Source: Luteipulveratus flavus (GTDB taxonomy: Bacteria; Actinomycetota; Actinomycetes; Actinomycetales; Dermatophilaceae). From it: DNA of 64,000 nt. The position numbers and the translations under genes are program-made. Under the pieces are notes generated by a model. It was not told the DNA's origin and did no database searches. It saw only the letters and a list, made by a program, of their open reading frames with translations. Each line of letters starts with the position of its first letter. Position 1 is the first letter of the stretch. Of the stretch, positions 1 to 8,879 are shown in pieces. The stretch covers positions 1 through 64,000 of the forward strand of contig NZ_JAROAV010000033.1 of assembly GCF_029439465.1 (NCBI RefSeq). Reading direction: 5' to 3'.

Positions 1-132
1 TACGGCCAGCAGGGCTACGGCGACCAGTCCCAGTACGGCCAGGGCGGCTACGGCCAGCAGGGCGGCTACAACCAGGGCCAGGCCGGTTACGGCCAGCAGG
101 GCTACGGCGACCAGTCCCAGTACGGCCAGGGC
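1..132 (+). repeat. Direct repeat inside the Gln/Gly/Tyr-rich coding region
   Basis: Bases 1-45 recur without change at 88-132, an offset of 87 bp or 29 codons, with shorter GGCTACGGCCAGCAG-type units between. The identity at DNA level points to recent duplication or slippage within the gene. Confidence 0.85.
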
Positions 133-369
133 TACGGCGACCAGCAGAACGCTCAGGGCCAGGGCCACGCCGACCAGCCCACGCAGGGCGTCCGCGGTGA
201 CCAGGACCACGAGGCTCCCACCCAGGCGGTGCGACCCGTCGACGGCGACAGCGTGCACGAGCAGCCGACCACCGCGACCCCGGTGCAGGACGAGCGCCAG
301 CAGGGTCAGCAGAACCAGCAGGGTGGATCGTCCTGGCAGCGCGACGACCAGGGCAAGGGCAACAGCTGA
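1..369 (+). CDS. C-terminal end of a Gln/Gly/Tyr-rich repeat protein (5' truncated)
   Basis: The reading frame is open from the first base and ends with TGA at 367-369, leaving 122 residues. The first 55 or so residues are a low-complexity array of [15 protein letters not shown]-type units made almost only of Y, G, Q, D, N and S. A charged, Thr/Gln/Asp-rich tail follows ([11 protein letters not shown], then DDQGKGNS at the end). The composition resembles prion-like or FUS-like disordered tails. Such tails occur on some actinobacterial membrane and cell-envelope proteins, but the N-terminal domain that would name the protein lies outside the window. No function can be given. Confidence 0.75.
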   Translation, partial: YGQQGYGDQSQYGQGGYGQQGGYNQGQAGYGQQGYGDQSQYGQGYGDQQNAQGQGHADQPTQGVRGDQDHEAPTQAVRPVDGDSVHEQPTTATPVQDERQQGQQNQQGGSSWQRDDQGKGNS

Positions 370-407
370 ACCGACCCGACCACGTCGACACCCCGCACCG
401 GCCGCCG

Positions 408-2087
408 GTGCGGGGTTCGTCGTCCGTGCAGCCGGTGCGGCGCGCGCTGGTCGTCGACAGCTCCGGCCGGCACGCCGTCGTCGTCGAGAGCGACGCGTCG
501 GACCCGGTCGCGAGCGGGCCGATCGGCGAGGTCGTCGAGCGGGTCGCGGCGTACGAGGCGCAGGGCCCGAGCCGATGGGTCTGGTGGAACCGGTCCGCTG
601 CCGCCCCGGCGGTCGAGGCGCGAGTCGTGCTGCGCCGGTGCTGGGACCTGCAGGAGGTGCACCGGCTGCTCGTCGGCGGCTGGTCGGCCGACCCGGACGA
701 GGTCTGGGCCGTCTCGCACGGGCTGGCCCCGGGCGACCGGCCGTCGGGGCCGACGGGCGACCTGTTCGACAGCACGGACGCCGACGAGCCGCTCGTCCGC
801 GACGACGGCTATCTCGGTGCGCGCGCCCTCGACCCGGCCTGGCCGGCCGGACCGGAGGAGTGCGCGGCCTGGGGCGTCCTCGCGCTGCGGGTGGCTCGGC
901 GGCAGGAGGAGCTGCTGAGGGCACGGTCGGGTCGTGCCCTCAGCACCGCGTACAGCGAGTCCGGCGCCGGTCTGCTGTGCCTGGAGCTGGCCCGCGACGG
1001 GCTCCCGATCGACCGCGCGCGGATGTCCGAGCTGATCACCCTGGCCGCCGGGCCACGGCCCGAGACCGACGCGCACGCCGCCGCCATCCGCCGCGAGCGC
1101 GACCAGCTCGTCCTGCAGCACGTCCCCGGCCGCGAGCGGACGGATCTGCGCAACCCGGCGCAGGTGCTGCAGCTCCTGCACGCCGTCGGGGTCCGGGTCG
1201 ACGACACCCGCTCCTGGCGGCTGGACCCGTACCGAGGGATGCACCCGGTCGTCGAGGCGCTGCTGGCCTGGCGGAAGTCCGAGCGGATCGCGACGACCTA
1301 CGGATGGACCTGGCTGGACCGGTTCGTCGGCGAGGACGACCGGCTACGCGGCGAGTGGACGGTCTGCGACGGTGGCGCCGGACGGATGACGGCGGGCGCG
1401 GGGCTGCACAGCCTGCCCGCTCCCCTGCGCCCGGGTGTCGCCGCCGGCGCCGGGCACGTGCTGATCCGGGCCGATCTCGGTCAGGTGGAGCCGCGGGTGC
1501 TGGCCGTGGTGTCCGGGGACCGCGCGTTCGCGGCCGCCACCGCGGCGGACGACCTGTACGCCGACGTCGCGGCGCGGCTGCGTATCGACCGTCCCGTCGC
1601 GAAGATCGCGGTGCTGGCGGCGATGTACGGGCAGACGTCCGGCGCGGCCGGCGAGGCGCTCACCGGGCTGGAGCGTGCTTACCCGACCGCCATGGCCTAC
1701 CTCGGGCGCGCGGCGGAGACCGGTGAACGCGGCGAGGCGGTGACCACGTACGGCGGTCGGCGGGTGCCGGTCGACGAGGGCGGCGATCCGGCGCGTCGCC
1801 GGGCCGTCGGCCGGTTCACCCGCAACGCGGTCGTCCAGGGTGCGGCTGCCGAGCTCTTCAAGGCCTGGGCCCTGACGGTCCGGGCCGGCATCGTCCCGAT
1901 CGGCGGGCAGATCGTCCTGTGCCTGCACGACGAGCTGGTACTCCACGTACCGCACGAGCACGCGGACGAGGGCGTCCGTGTCGTCCACGGCGCGCTGGAG
2001 TCGGCCGCCCATCACTGGTCGGGCGGCGCGCCGGTGCGGTTCGTCGCGGACGTCAGTGTGGTGCATCGGTGGTCCGAGGCGAAGTAG
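408..2087 (+). CDS. Family-A DNA polymerase-like protein (bifunctional 3'-5' exonuclease/DNA polymerase)
   Basis: This is a 559-residue stand-alone family-A polymerase of the type usually annotated in actinobacteria as bifunctional 3'-5' exonuclease/DNA polymerase. It is much shorter than true Pol I and has no 5' nuclease domain. The polymerase signatures are visible: motif A ADLGQVEPR near residue 354, an O-helix-like RPVAKIAVLAAMYG near 395-408 carrying the conserved Arg, Lys and Tyr-Gly, and motif C LHDELV near 506. The first 250 residues hold a diverged exonuclease-like region. I chose the GTG at 408, 38 bp after the preceding stop; in-frame GTG codons a few residues later are possible. 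A repair or accessory synthesis role is inferred. Confidence 0.85.
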   Translation: MRGSSSVQPVRRALVVDSSGRHAVVVESDASDPVASGPIGEVVERVAAYEAQGPSRWVWWNRSAAAPAVEARVVLRRCWDLQEVHRLLVGGWSADPDEVWAVSHGLAPGDRPSGPTGDLFDSTDADEPLVRDDGYLGARALDPAWPAGPEECAAWGVLALRVARRQEELLRARSGRALSTAYSESGAGLLCLELARDGLPIDRARMSELITLAAGPRPETDAHAAAIRRERDQLVLQHVPGRERTDLRNPAQVLQLLHAVGVRVDDTRSWRLDPYRGMHPVVEALLAWRKSERIATTYGWTWLDRFVGEDDRLRGEWTVCDGGAGRMTAGAGLHSLPAPLRPGVAAGAGHVLIRADLGQVEPRVLAVVSGDRAFAAATAADDLYADVAARLRIDRPVAKIAVLAAMYGQTSGAAGEALTGLERAYPTAMAYLGRAAETGERGEAVTTYGGRRVPVDEGGDPARRRAVGRFTRNAVVQGAAAELFKAWALTVRAGIVPIGGQIVLCLHDELVLHVPHEHADEGVRVVHGALESAAHHWSGGAPVRFVADVSVVHRWSEAK

Positions 2088-2222
2088 CCGAGCGACCCCT
2101 CCGGATGATGCGCTCGACCGCCGGCAGGACCCAGGAGTCGATGCCGAGGAAGCCGTCGAGCTCGACGGCGTACGCGGCCAGGCGGGTCGGACCCGCTGAA
2201 GTGCACCGGGCGACCGTAGCGG

Positions 2223-3176
2223 TCAGCGCAGGAAGTCGGGCCCGGCGTCCTCGTCGGAGGTGTCCGAGCCGTCGGAGGTCTCCTCGCGCAGGAACGCCTC
2301 CAGCTGCTCGCCGATCTCGTCGGCGGAGGGCAGCTCGGCCATCTCGGTCGCGAGCAGGCTCTTGCGCTCCCGCCCATCGTGATAGGCGTCGTACTGCTCC
2401 TCGAGGCCGGAGACGACCTGCCCGACCTCCTCGTTGTCGGCGATCTGCCGCTGGATGTCGACGCGGTTCAGGCCCGCCGTCGCGGCGAGACCGTCCACCG
2501 GGATCGCCAGGCCGGTCAGGGCGTGGATCGACTCCAGGGCGGCCACCGCGGCGTCGCCGAACTCCATCTGCGCGAGGTAGTGCGGGACGTGGAGGGCGAA
2601 CCCGACCGCATCGGTACCCGACTCCCCCAGCCGCAGGTGCAGCAGCTGCTCCAGACTGGCCGGGATCCGGATCGCCCCGAACGCCGGGACGTTCTCGGTG
2701 ATCAGGCTACGGTCGGTGGCGTACCGGGTCATCCCGACCGGCCGGGTGTGCGGGACACCCATCGGGATGCCGTGCGCGCTGATGACCAGCCGCACACCCA
2801 GCATCCGGACCATGCTGCGCACCGCCTCGATGGTGCGCTCCCACTGGTAGTCCGGCTCGGGGCCGTAGAGCACGTAGAAGGGGGTGCCCTCCTCGTCGAC
2901 GACCCGGTGCAGCAGCAGCGACGGGTCCTCGTACGAGGCGATGTGGTCGCGGTCGAAGGTCATCAGGGGACGCCGGCCGCGGTAGTCCAGCAGCTGGTCG
3001 AGGTCGAAGGAGGCGACGACCTCGTTGTCGAGGGTCTCCAGGATGTGGTCGGTGAGCAGCTTCTGGGCCTGACCGGCGTCGAGCAGCCCACCGAAGGACA
3101 CGATCATCGTGGAGGCACGCAGGTCCTCCTGGCGGGCGTCGGTCTCGAACTGGTACAGCAACGACGGGTCTTGCAC
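2223..3176 (-). CDS. PAC2 family protein (proteasome assembly chaperone-like)
   Basis: The 317-residue product matches the actinobacterial PAC2 family: the early segment MIVSFGGLLDAG, then LVISAHGIPMGVPHTRP and ENVPAFGAIRIPASLEQLL, and an acidic C-terminal tail (SDGSDTSDEDAGPDF). PAC2 proteins are related to eukaryotic proteasome assembly chaperones and archaeal PbaB; their bacterial role is not settled. The start is the GTG at 3176, preceded by AGGAGAG. The frame stays open upstream but the extension overlaps non-conserved sequence. It lies 79 bp downstream of the HIT gene on the same strand and may be cotranscribed. Confidence 0.85.
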   Translation of the reverse strand: MQDPSLLYQFETDARQEDLRASTMIVSFGGLLDAGQAQKLLTDHILETLDNEVVASFDLDQLLDYRGRRPLMTFDRDHIASYEDPSLLLHRVVDEEGTPFYVLYGPEPDYQWERTIEAVRSMVRMLGVRLVISAHGIPMGVPHTRPVGMTRYATDRSLITENVPAFGAIRIPASLEQLLHLRLGESGTDAVGFALHVPHYLAQMEFGDAAVAALESIHALTGLAIPVDGLAATAGLNRVDIQRQIADNEEVGQVVSGLEEQYDAYHDGRERKSLLATEMAELPSADEIGEQLEAFLREETSDGSDTSDEDAGPDFLR

Positions 3177-3255
3177 GATCTCTCCTGAGCGTGGCGGTCT
3201 GTCTCGTGGCTCCAACGCCCGACGGGCCGTCCCGATTCCCGACCGAACGGGTCGA

Positions 3256-3681
3256 TCAGCCCGGGACCACCGAGCTGTGACCCAGGCCACGGAGCCCGTC
3301 CCGCACCCGCTGCGCGTTGTCGGCGAGCACCTTCTGGTCCTCGCCGTGCGTGACTCGGGACAGGTCGAAGTCGGCCATGCTCCACGTCGGCCACACGTGA
3401 ACGTGCAGGTGAGGTACCTCGAAACCCATCACCATCAGACCGGCGCGCGGGGCGTCCCAGGCCTGCCGCTGGGCCAGACCGACCTGCTTGGCGACTCCCA
3501 CCAGGTGAGCGACCAGCTCCTCGTCCGCGTCCAGCCACTGGTCGACCTCGGTACGCGGCACCACGATCGTGTGGCCGTCGGTCAACGGGTCGATGACGAG
3601 GAAGGCCACGCACACCTCGTCCTGCCAGACGAAGTGGCCGGGGATCTCACCGTCGATGATCTTGCTGAACAGGGTCGCCAT
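3256..3681 (-). CDS. HIT family hydrolase
   Basis: This 141-residue histidine-triad protein carries the diagnostic triad HLHVHVW at residues 91-97 and the N-terminal FSKIIDGEIPGHFV motif typical of HINT/HIT nucleotide hydrolases, which cleave nucleoside phosphoramidates or AMP conjugates. Length and motifs are complete. The ATG at 3681 gives the canonical MATLFSKIIDGEIP start; the frame extends eight codons further but without family similarity. A TAGGGT -10 element lies 8 nt before this ATG, so the transcript may be leaderless. Confidence 0.92.
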   Translation of the reverse strand: MATLFSKIIDGEIPGHFVWQDEVCVAFLVIDPLTDGHTIVVPRTEVDQWLDADEELVAHLVGVAKQVGLAQRQAWDAPRAGLMVMGFEVPHLHVHVWPTWSMADFDLSRVTHGEDQKVLADNAQRVRDGLRGLGHSSVVPG

Positions 3682-3689
3682 GGTGCTCG

Positions 3690-3695
3690 ACCCTA
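3690..3695 (-). promoter_or_regulatory. Candidate -10 element of the HIT gene (leaderless)
   Basis: TAGGGT on the minus strand ends 8 nt before the ATG at 3681, the spacing typical of leaderless actinobacterial transcripts. No convincing -35 is seen. Confidence 0.4.
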
Positions 3696-3762
3696 CTGAT
3701 CGCACCGGACGATCGACCTCACACCTCGTGCACGGGAGAGCGCGGGACTTGAGGGATGGTCC

Positions 3763-6700
3763 TCAGACGGCGTCCATCGCCTTGTAGACGCGCTTCTCCG
3801 ACACCGGGTAGGCGGTCCCGAGACGCTGGGCGAACAGGCTCACCCGCAGCTCCTCGACCATCCAGCGCAGCTCGACGACGGCGGGCTCGCTGCGCCGGGC
3901 CGCCGGCAGCTCGGCCAGCAGGTCCTCGCGCTCCTGCTCCACGCGACGGACGACCTCGGCCCGCTCCTGGTCGCGCGCCATGTCGGCGGGCGCCTTGTCC
4001 AGACGCTCCAGCGCCGCACGCAGGTAGCGGTCCAGGTCGCGCAGCCGGGCCAGGCCCGTCCCGGCGACGAACCCCGGGTACACCAGGTGGTCGAGCTGGG
4101 CGCGGACGTCCTCGCGCAGCGACGCGACGGACGCCGGCGTCATCCGGCCCAGCGCCAGGTCGAGCTCCCGGTAGTGGTTCAGCACCGGTACCAGCAGGTC
4201 GACGACCTCGATGACCCGCGGGACGACGAGCTGCTTCACCGAGCGCAGGGACTCCTCGAACCCGGCGGGCGTACGGGGCGCTCCCCCGGGCTGGTCGGCC
4301 ACCACCGCGTCGAGCGCACAGGCCAGCGCGTCGTCGAGCATCGCCTGCAGGTCGCCGTGCGGGTTGCTGCCGAGCGCGAGCCGCTGGGCGTTGGTCAGCA
4401 GGCCGAGGATGCGCTTCCACGGGACGTCGGTGTTGAGCAGCAGCAGCCGGCGCACGCCCAGGCGCGTCGCCTCGTCGCTCTCGGCGCGGCTCGGCAGGAC
4501 CTCCACCGCAACGGTGTCGCCGTGGTCGACGACCGCCGGGAAGCCCTGGATCGTCTGCCGGCCCTGCTTGGTCTCGAACGTCTCCGGCAGGTCGCCGAAG
4601 GCCCACTGCCGCAGCCCCTCGCGCTCCACGGACGCGGCCGCCCGGGCCATCGTGGACCGGACCTGGCCCGCCAGCTGCTCCTTCAGGACCGACAGGTCCT
4701 TGCCCTCGCCGAGCGGCCGGCGCCGGCGGTCCTCGATCCGGAACGTCATCCGCAGGTGGTCCGGCACCCGCGACCAGTCCCACTCCTGCGGCGGGAGCCG
4801 GACGCCCGTACGGCGGGTCAGGGCGCCGGCGAGCTCGTCGGTGATGGCGCCGTCGGCCGGGTCGGTCTGCGCGAGGGCCGCCCTCGCATGGTCGGGCGCC
4901 GGGACGAAGCTGCGCCGCGTCGCCTTGGGCAACGACTTGATGAGGGCGACGGCGAGCTCCTCGCGCATGCCCGGCACCAGCCAGTCGAAGCCGGTGTCCT
5001 CGATCTGGTTGAGCTGCTCGACCGGGATGTGCACGGTGACGCCGTCGGCATCCTCGCCGGGCTCGAACTGGTAGGTCAGTCGCAGCCGCAGGTCGCCCTG
5101 CCGCCACGACTTGGGGAACTGGGACTCGTCGACGGCCTCCGCGTCGTCGCTGACCAGCAGCTCCTCGCTGTAGGTCAGCAGGTCCGGGGTCTGCCGGGAC
5201 GCCGTCTTCCACCACGTGTCGAAGTGCGTCGCCGACACCACCGACTCGGGGATGCGCTCGTCGTAGAACTGCACGAGTGTCTCGTCGTCCACCAGCAGGT
5301 CACGGCGTCGGGCCCGCGCCTCCAGGTCCGACAGGCGCCGCAGCAGCGCCTGGTTGTCGGCGAAGAACCGGTGCCGGGTCTCCCAGTCGCCCTCGACGAG
5401 GGCGTGCCGGATGAACAGCTCCCGCGAGACGTGCGGGTCGACGCGCCCGTACGGCACCTTGCGCCCGGCGACGAGCGGCACGCCGTACAACGTGACCCGC
5501 TCGAGCGCCATCGCGCTGCCCTGCTTGCGCTCCCAGTGCGGCTCGGCGTACGAGCGTTTCACCAGGTGACCGGCCGCCCGCTCGACCCACGCCGGGTCGG
5601 TCCGCGCGTTGACCCGCGCCCACAACCGGGTGGTCTCGACCAGCTCGGCGGCCATGACCCAGTCGGGCTGGCGCCGGAACAGCGTCGAGCCCGGCTGGAT
5701 CGAGAACCGGGCGTTCCGGGCCCCGAGGTAGTCGCGCCGGTCTCGGTCGCGCAGCCCGATGTGGGACAGCAGACCGGTGAGCAGCGCCTGGTGGACCGTG
5801 TCGGGCGACGCCTCGTTGTCGTTCAGGGTCAGGTGCTGCTGCTTGCACGCCTGCCGCAGCTGGGTGTGCAGGTCCTGCCACTCGCGGATCCGCAGGTAGT
5901 GCAGGTACTCGCGCTTGCACATGCGGCGGAACGCGCTGCCGCTCAGCTCCTTCTGCTGCTCCTTCAGGTACCGCCACAGGTTCAGGTAGGAGATGAAGTC
6001 GCTGTGCTCGTCCTTGAACCGCGCGTGCGCCTGGTCGGCCTGAGCCTGCGACTCGGCCGGGCGCTCGCGGACGTCCTGGATCGAGAGACCGGCGACGATG
6101 ACCAGGACCTCGCGCAGTGAGCCGTTCTCCGCTGCCGCGACCAGCATCCTGGCCATCCGCGGGTCGACCGGCAGCGCCGCGAGGGTCCGTCCGTACGCCG
6201 TCAGCCGCTTGCGCGGATCCACCGCCTCCGGGTCCAGGGCGCCGAGCTCCTCGAGCAGTCGTACGCCGTCGGTCACCTGGCGGGCGTCCGGCGGGTCGAC
6301 GAACGGGAACCGGGCGACGTCACCCAGCCCGAGCGAGGTCATCTGCAGGATCACCGATGCGAGCGAGGTCCTCAGGATCTCCGGGTCGGTGAACTCCGGA
6401 CGCGCCTGGAAGTCCTCCTCGGAGTACAGCCGGATGCAGATGCCCTCGGCGACGCGCCCGCACCGACCGGACCGCTGCTGGGCCGACGCCTGGGAGACCG
6501 GCTCGATCGGCAGCCGCTGCACCTTGGTCCGCTGGCTGTACCGCGAGATGCGGGCGGTTCCGGTGTCGACGACGTACCGGATGCCCGGCACGGTGAGCGA
6601 TGTCTCGGCGACGTTGGTGGCGAGGACGACCCGCCGTCCGCTGTGCCGGCTGAACACCCGGTGCTGCTCGGCCGCCGACAGCCGCGCGTATAGCGGCAGG

Positions 6701-7629
6701 ATCTCGGTCTGCAGCAGTTCCAGGCCCCGGAGCGCGTCGGCCGCGTCGCGGATCTCCCGCTCGCCCGAGCAGAAGACCAGGACGTCCTGGGCGCGACCGT
6801 CCCGCGGCGTCTCGGTCCACAGCTCCTCGACCGCCTCGACGATGCCGGTGACCTGATCGACGTCGACCTCGACCTCGCCGTCCGTGCGCACCAGCGGGCG
6901 GTAGCGCAGCTCGACGGGGTAGGTGCGCCCGGACACCTCGATGATCGGCGCCGGGACCCCGTCACGGGCGAAGTGCTGCGCGAACTTCTCCGGGTCGATC
7001 GTCGCCGAGGTGATGATCACCTTCAGGTCCGGGCGGCGCGGCAGCAGCTGCTTGAGGTAGCCGAGGATGAAGTCGATGTTGAGCGAGCGCTCGTGGGCCT
7101 CGTCGATGATCAGGGTGTCGTACCGCCGCAGGTCGCGGTCCCGCTGCATCTCCGACAGCAGGATGCCGTCGGTCATCACCTTGACCAGGGTGTCCCGGTT
7201 GGCGTGGTCGGTGAACCGCACCTGGTAGCCGACCTGCTCCCCCAGCTCGACGTCCAGCTCCTCGGCGATGCGCTCGGCCACCGAGCGTGCGGCGATCCGC
7301 CGGGGCTGGGTGTGCCCGATGGTGCCGGCGAGCCCGCGGCCGAGCTCGAGGCAGATCTTGGGCAGCTGGGTGGTCTTGCCCGAGCCGGTCTCGCCGGCGA
7401 CGACGACCACCTGGTGGTCGCGGATCGCGGCGGCGATCTCCTCGCGCGCGGCCGACACGGGCAGCGCCTGCGGGTAGGCGATCGAGGGCACGAGCGCGCG
7501 CCGGCGCTCGATGCGAGCGGTGCGCTGCTCCTCCGACTCGTGGGGGCGACGGGCACGGGGCCGACGTCCGCGCGAGGGCGCGCTGTCGGGCCCGCGACGT
7601 CGTCGCGCGGGAGAGGCTGGGTGGGTCAT
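3763..7629 (-). CDS. hrpA: ATP-dependent RNA helicase HrpA
   Basis: This 1288-residue DEAH-box helicase has the full HrpA length. After a basic, Arg-rich N-terminus of about 50 residues come the P-loop GETGSGKT (79-86), IIDEAHERSLN (motif II, near 177), the motif III SAT, ATNVAETSLTVPGIRYV (motifs IV-V) and QRSGRCGR (motif VI). The HA2 and OB-like regions and a long HrpA-specific C-terminal domain (DUF3418 type) follow to the end. In E. coli HrpA acts in mRNA processing and rescue of stalled ribosomes; here the role is by homology. The ATG at 7629 is used. An antisense frame of 677 codons covers it but has no protein signature. Confidence 0.95.
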   Translation of the reverse strand: MTHPASPARRRRGPDSAPSRGRRPRARRPHESEEQRTARIERRRALVPSIAYPQALPVSAAREEIAAAIRDHQVVVVAGETGSGKTTQLPKICLELGRGLAGTIGHTQPRRIAARSVAERIAEELDVELGEQVGYQVRFTDHANRDTLVKVMTDGILLSEMQRDRDLRRYDTLIIDEAHERSLNIDFILGYLKQLLPRRPDLKVIITSATIDPEKFAQHFARDGVPAPIIEVSGRTYPVELRYRPLVRTDGEVEVDVDQVTGIVEAVEELWTETPRDGRAQDVLVFCSGEREIRDAADALRGLELLQTEILPLYARLSAAEQHRVFSRHSGRRVVLATNVAETSLTVPGIRYVVDTGTARISRYSQRTKVQRLPIEPVSQASAQQRSGRCGRVAEGICIRLYSEEDFQARPEFTDPEILRTSLASVILQMTSLGLGDVARFPFVDPPDARQVTDGVRLLEELGALDPEAVDPRKRLTAYGRTLAALPVDPRMARMLVAAAENGSLREVLVIVAGLSIQDVRERPAESQAQADQAHARFKDEHSDFISYLNLWRYLKEQQKELSGSAFRRMCKREYLHYLRIREWQDLHTQLRQACKQQHLTLNDNEASPDTVHQALLTGLLSHIGLRDRDRRDYLGARNARFSIQPGSTLFRRQPDWVMAAELVETTRLWARVNARTDPAWVERAAGHLVKRSYAEPHWERKQGSAMALERVTLYGVPLVAGRKVPYGRVDPHVSRELFIRHALVEGDWETRHRFFADNQALLRRLSDLEARARRRDLLVDDETLVQFYDERIPESVVSATHFDTWWKTASRQTPDLLTYSEELLVSDDAEAVDESQFPKSWRQGDLRLRLTYQFEPGEDADGVTVHIPVEQLNQIEDTGFDWLVPGMREELAVALIKSLPKATRRSFVPAPDHARAALAQTDPADGAITDELAGALTRRTGVRLPPQEWDWSRVPDHLRMTFRIEDRRRRPLGEGKDLSVLKEQLAGQVRSTMARAAASVEREGLRQWAFGDLPETFETKQGRQTIQGFPAVVDHGDTVAVEVLPSRAESDEATRLGVRRLLLLNTDVPWKRILGLLTNAQRLALGSNPHGDLQAMLDDALACALDAVVADQPGGAPRTPAGFEESLRSVKQLVVPRVIEVVDLLVPVLNHYRELDLALGRMTPASVASLREDVRAQLDHLVYPGFVAGTGLARLRDLDRYLRAALERLDKAPADMARDQERAEVVRRVEQEREDLLAELPAARRSEPAVVELRWMVEELRVSLFAQRLGTAYPVSEKRVYKAMDAV

Positions 7630-7645
7630 GGCTGAGCTCAGTCTG

Positions 7646-8848
7646 TCAGGGCTTCGGGACCTCGACGAATACTGGTCGTCCGCGACGCGGCTGCGCCAGC
7701 AGATTTTCGAACGACGTGGGGTTGCGCGACATCGTCACCAGCAGCCGACCGTTGCGCAGCGGCAGCTCCGGGTGGGCCAGCGGCTGGTAGCTCACGAATC
7801 CCGAGCCGTCGTCGTAGGGGTACGGGGTCTGCGAGGCCAGGCTCCACGGGCCGGCCGGTGTGGGAGCGGTCCAGACGCCGATCGCGTCACCGAACTCACC
7901 ACCCCGCTTGGACACGAGGACGAAGTGGTTGCCGTCCCGGTGCACCGAGAACGCCTGCGACACACCGGGATTCGCCGGGAGCACCGGCCGCGCCCACCCC
8001 GCGTCCTCCTGCCACCGCCGCCCGTCGTAGAACTGCCACGCCATGAACCGGGACGCCTGCGCGAGCCGGACCCGAGCCACCAGCACCGACTTCGACGTCG
8101 CTCCGCGCCCTTGCTGACTCCCGTAGACGTACAGCCAGCCACCGTCGATGAGCTGGCCCGCACCCCAGTTGACGACGGTCTCGTCGTGGGTGTCCGGCGT
8201 CAGCGAGGTCACGTCCCGGATCACCGGCTGACCACCGGAGGCGACCGTGATGCGGATCAGCGAGGCACCCAGGTAGCTGAAGTCCAGCAGGCCGGCGGGC
8301 TTGCGCTGGACCCGCGAGCAGATCACGAACGCCTCGTCGCCGCCGATCACGGCCCGCGACGCCACGGACGTCGGCCAGCACGCCTCGCCGTCCTCCGGGA
8401 CACCGAGCAGCGCCGTGTCCCGCCCCGCGCCGACCTGGGTGAAGCACGTCCCCGAGCTCACCAGCAGGGAGTTGGCCACGAGCCCGGGCCGTGAGCCGGC
8501 GGCGCGCAACGTGTCGCCGAAGACCCACAGCACCCGGCCGTCGGTGAGCGGCGCCGTCGCGCCGACGTCGGCCGCCCGCCAGTCGGGCAGGTCCAGCTGC
8601 GTCATCGTGGCGTTCAGCTGGGCCGTGTCGTACGTCCGGCCGGGCTTCGGCGGCGCGCAGATCGGCGGGAGCCGGGGCACGGTCGAGCCGTCGCCGCCCG
8701 GCGGGACCGAGGCGTCAGCGGTGCCTCCCGACCGGGACGCACCGCTGACCTCCACCTGCAGGCCGGGCTCGGGCTCGGCGCATCCCGCGAGCAGCAGGGC
8801 GCCGAGCGCGGCGGCCAGCACCGCACGACGGGTCCGCGACCGAGGCAT
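7646..8848 (-). CDS. DUF4185 domain lipoprotein
   Basis: The 400-residue product starts with a lipoprotein signal peptide: Arg-rich n-region, hydrophobic AVLAAALGALLLAG, and lipobox LLAGC with Cys23. A Gly/Ser/Pro-rich linker precedes the conserved region, which begins around VLWVFGDTLR (108-115) and runs to the end with repeated W-rich blades (WGAGQLIDGGWLYVYG, GIGVWTA-like segments). This fits the DUF4185 family, predicted beta-propeller proteins related to glycosyl hydrolases. It should be anchored on the outer face of the membrane. The substrate is unknown. It lies 16 bp upstream of hrpA on the same strand. Confidence 0.8.
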   Translation of the reverse strand: MPRSRTRRAVLAAALGALLLAGCAEPEPGLQVEVSGASRSGGTADASVPPGGDGSTVPRLPPICAPPKPGRTYDTAQLNATMTQLDLPDWRAADVGATAPLTDGRVLWVFGDTLRAAGSRPGLVANSLLVSSGTCFTQVGAGRDTALLGVPEDGEACWPTSVASRAVIGGDEAFVICSRVQRKPAGLLDFSYLGASLIRITVASGGQPVIRDVTSLTPDTHDETVVNWGAGQLIDGGWLYVYGSQQGRGATSKSVLVARVRLAQASRFMAWQFYDGRRWQEDAGWARPVLPANPGVSQAFSVHRDGNHFVLVSKRGGEFGDAIGVWTAPTPAGPWSLASQTPYPYDDGSGFVSYQPLAHPELPLRNGRLLVTMSRNPTSFENLLAQPRRGRPVFVEVPKP

Positions 8849-8879
8849 GCGCTCAGGCTAACGAGCGCGCCGGCCCGGC

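Noticed and set aside
1-132. CRISPR-like array from the spaced repeats
   Set aside because: Repeats are in frame, coding and lack unique spacers of constant size.
4087-6120. 677-codon open frame antisense to hrpA
   Set aside because: It mirrors the helicase codons, has no domain or membrane pattern and is a high-GC shadow frame.
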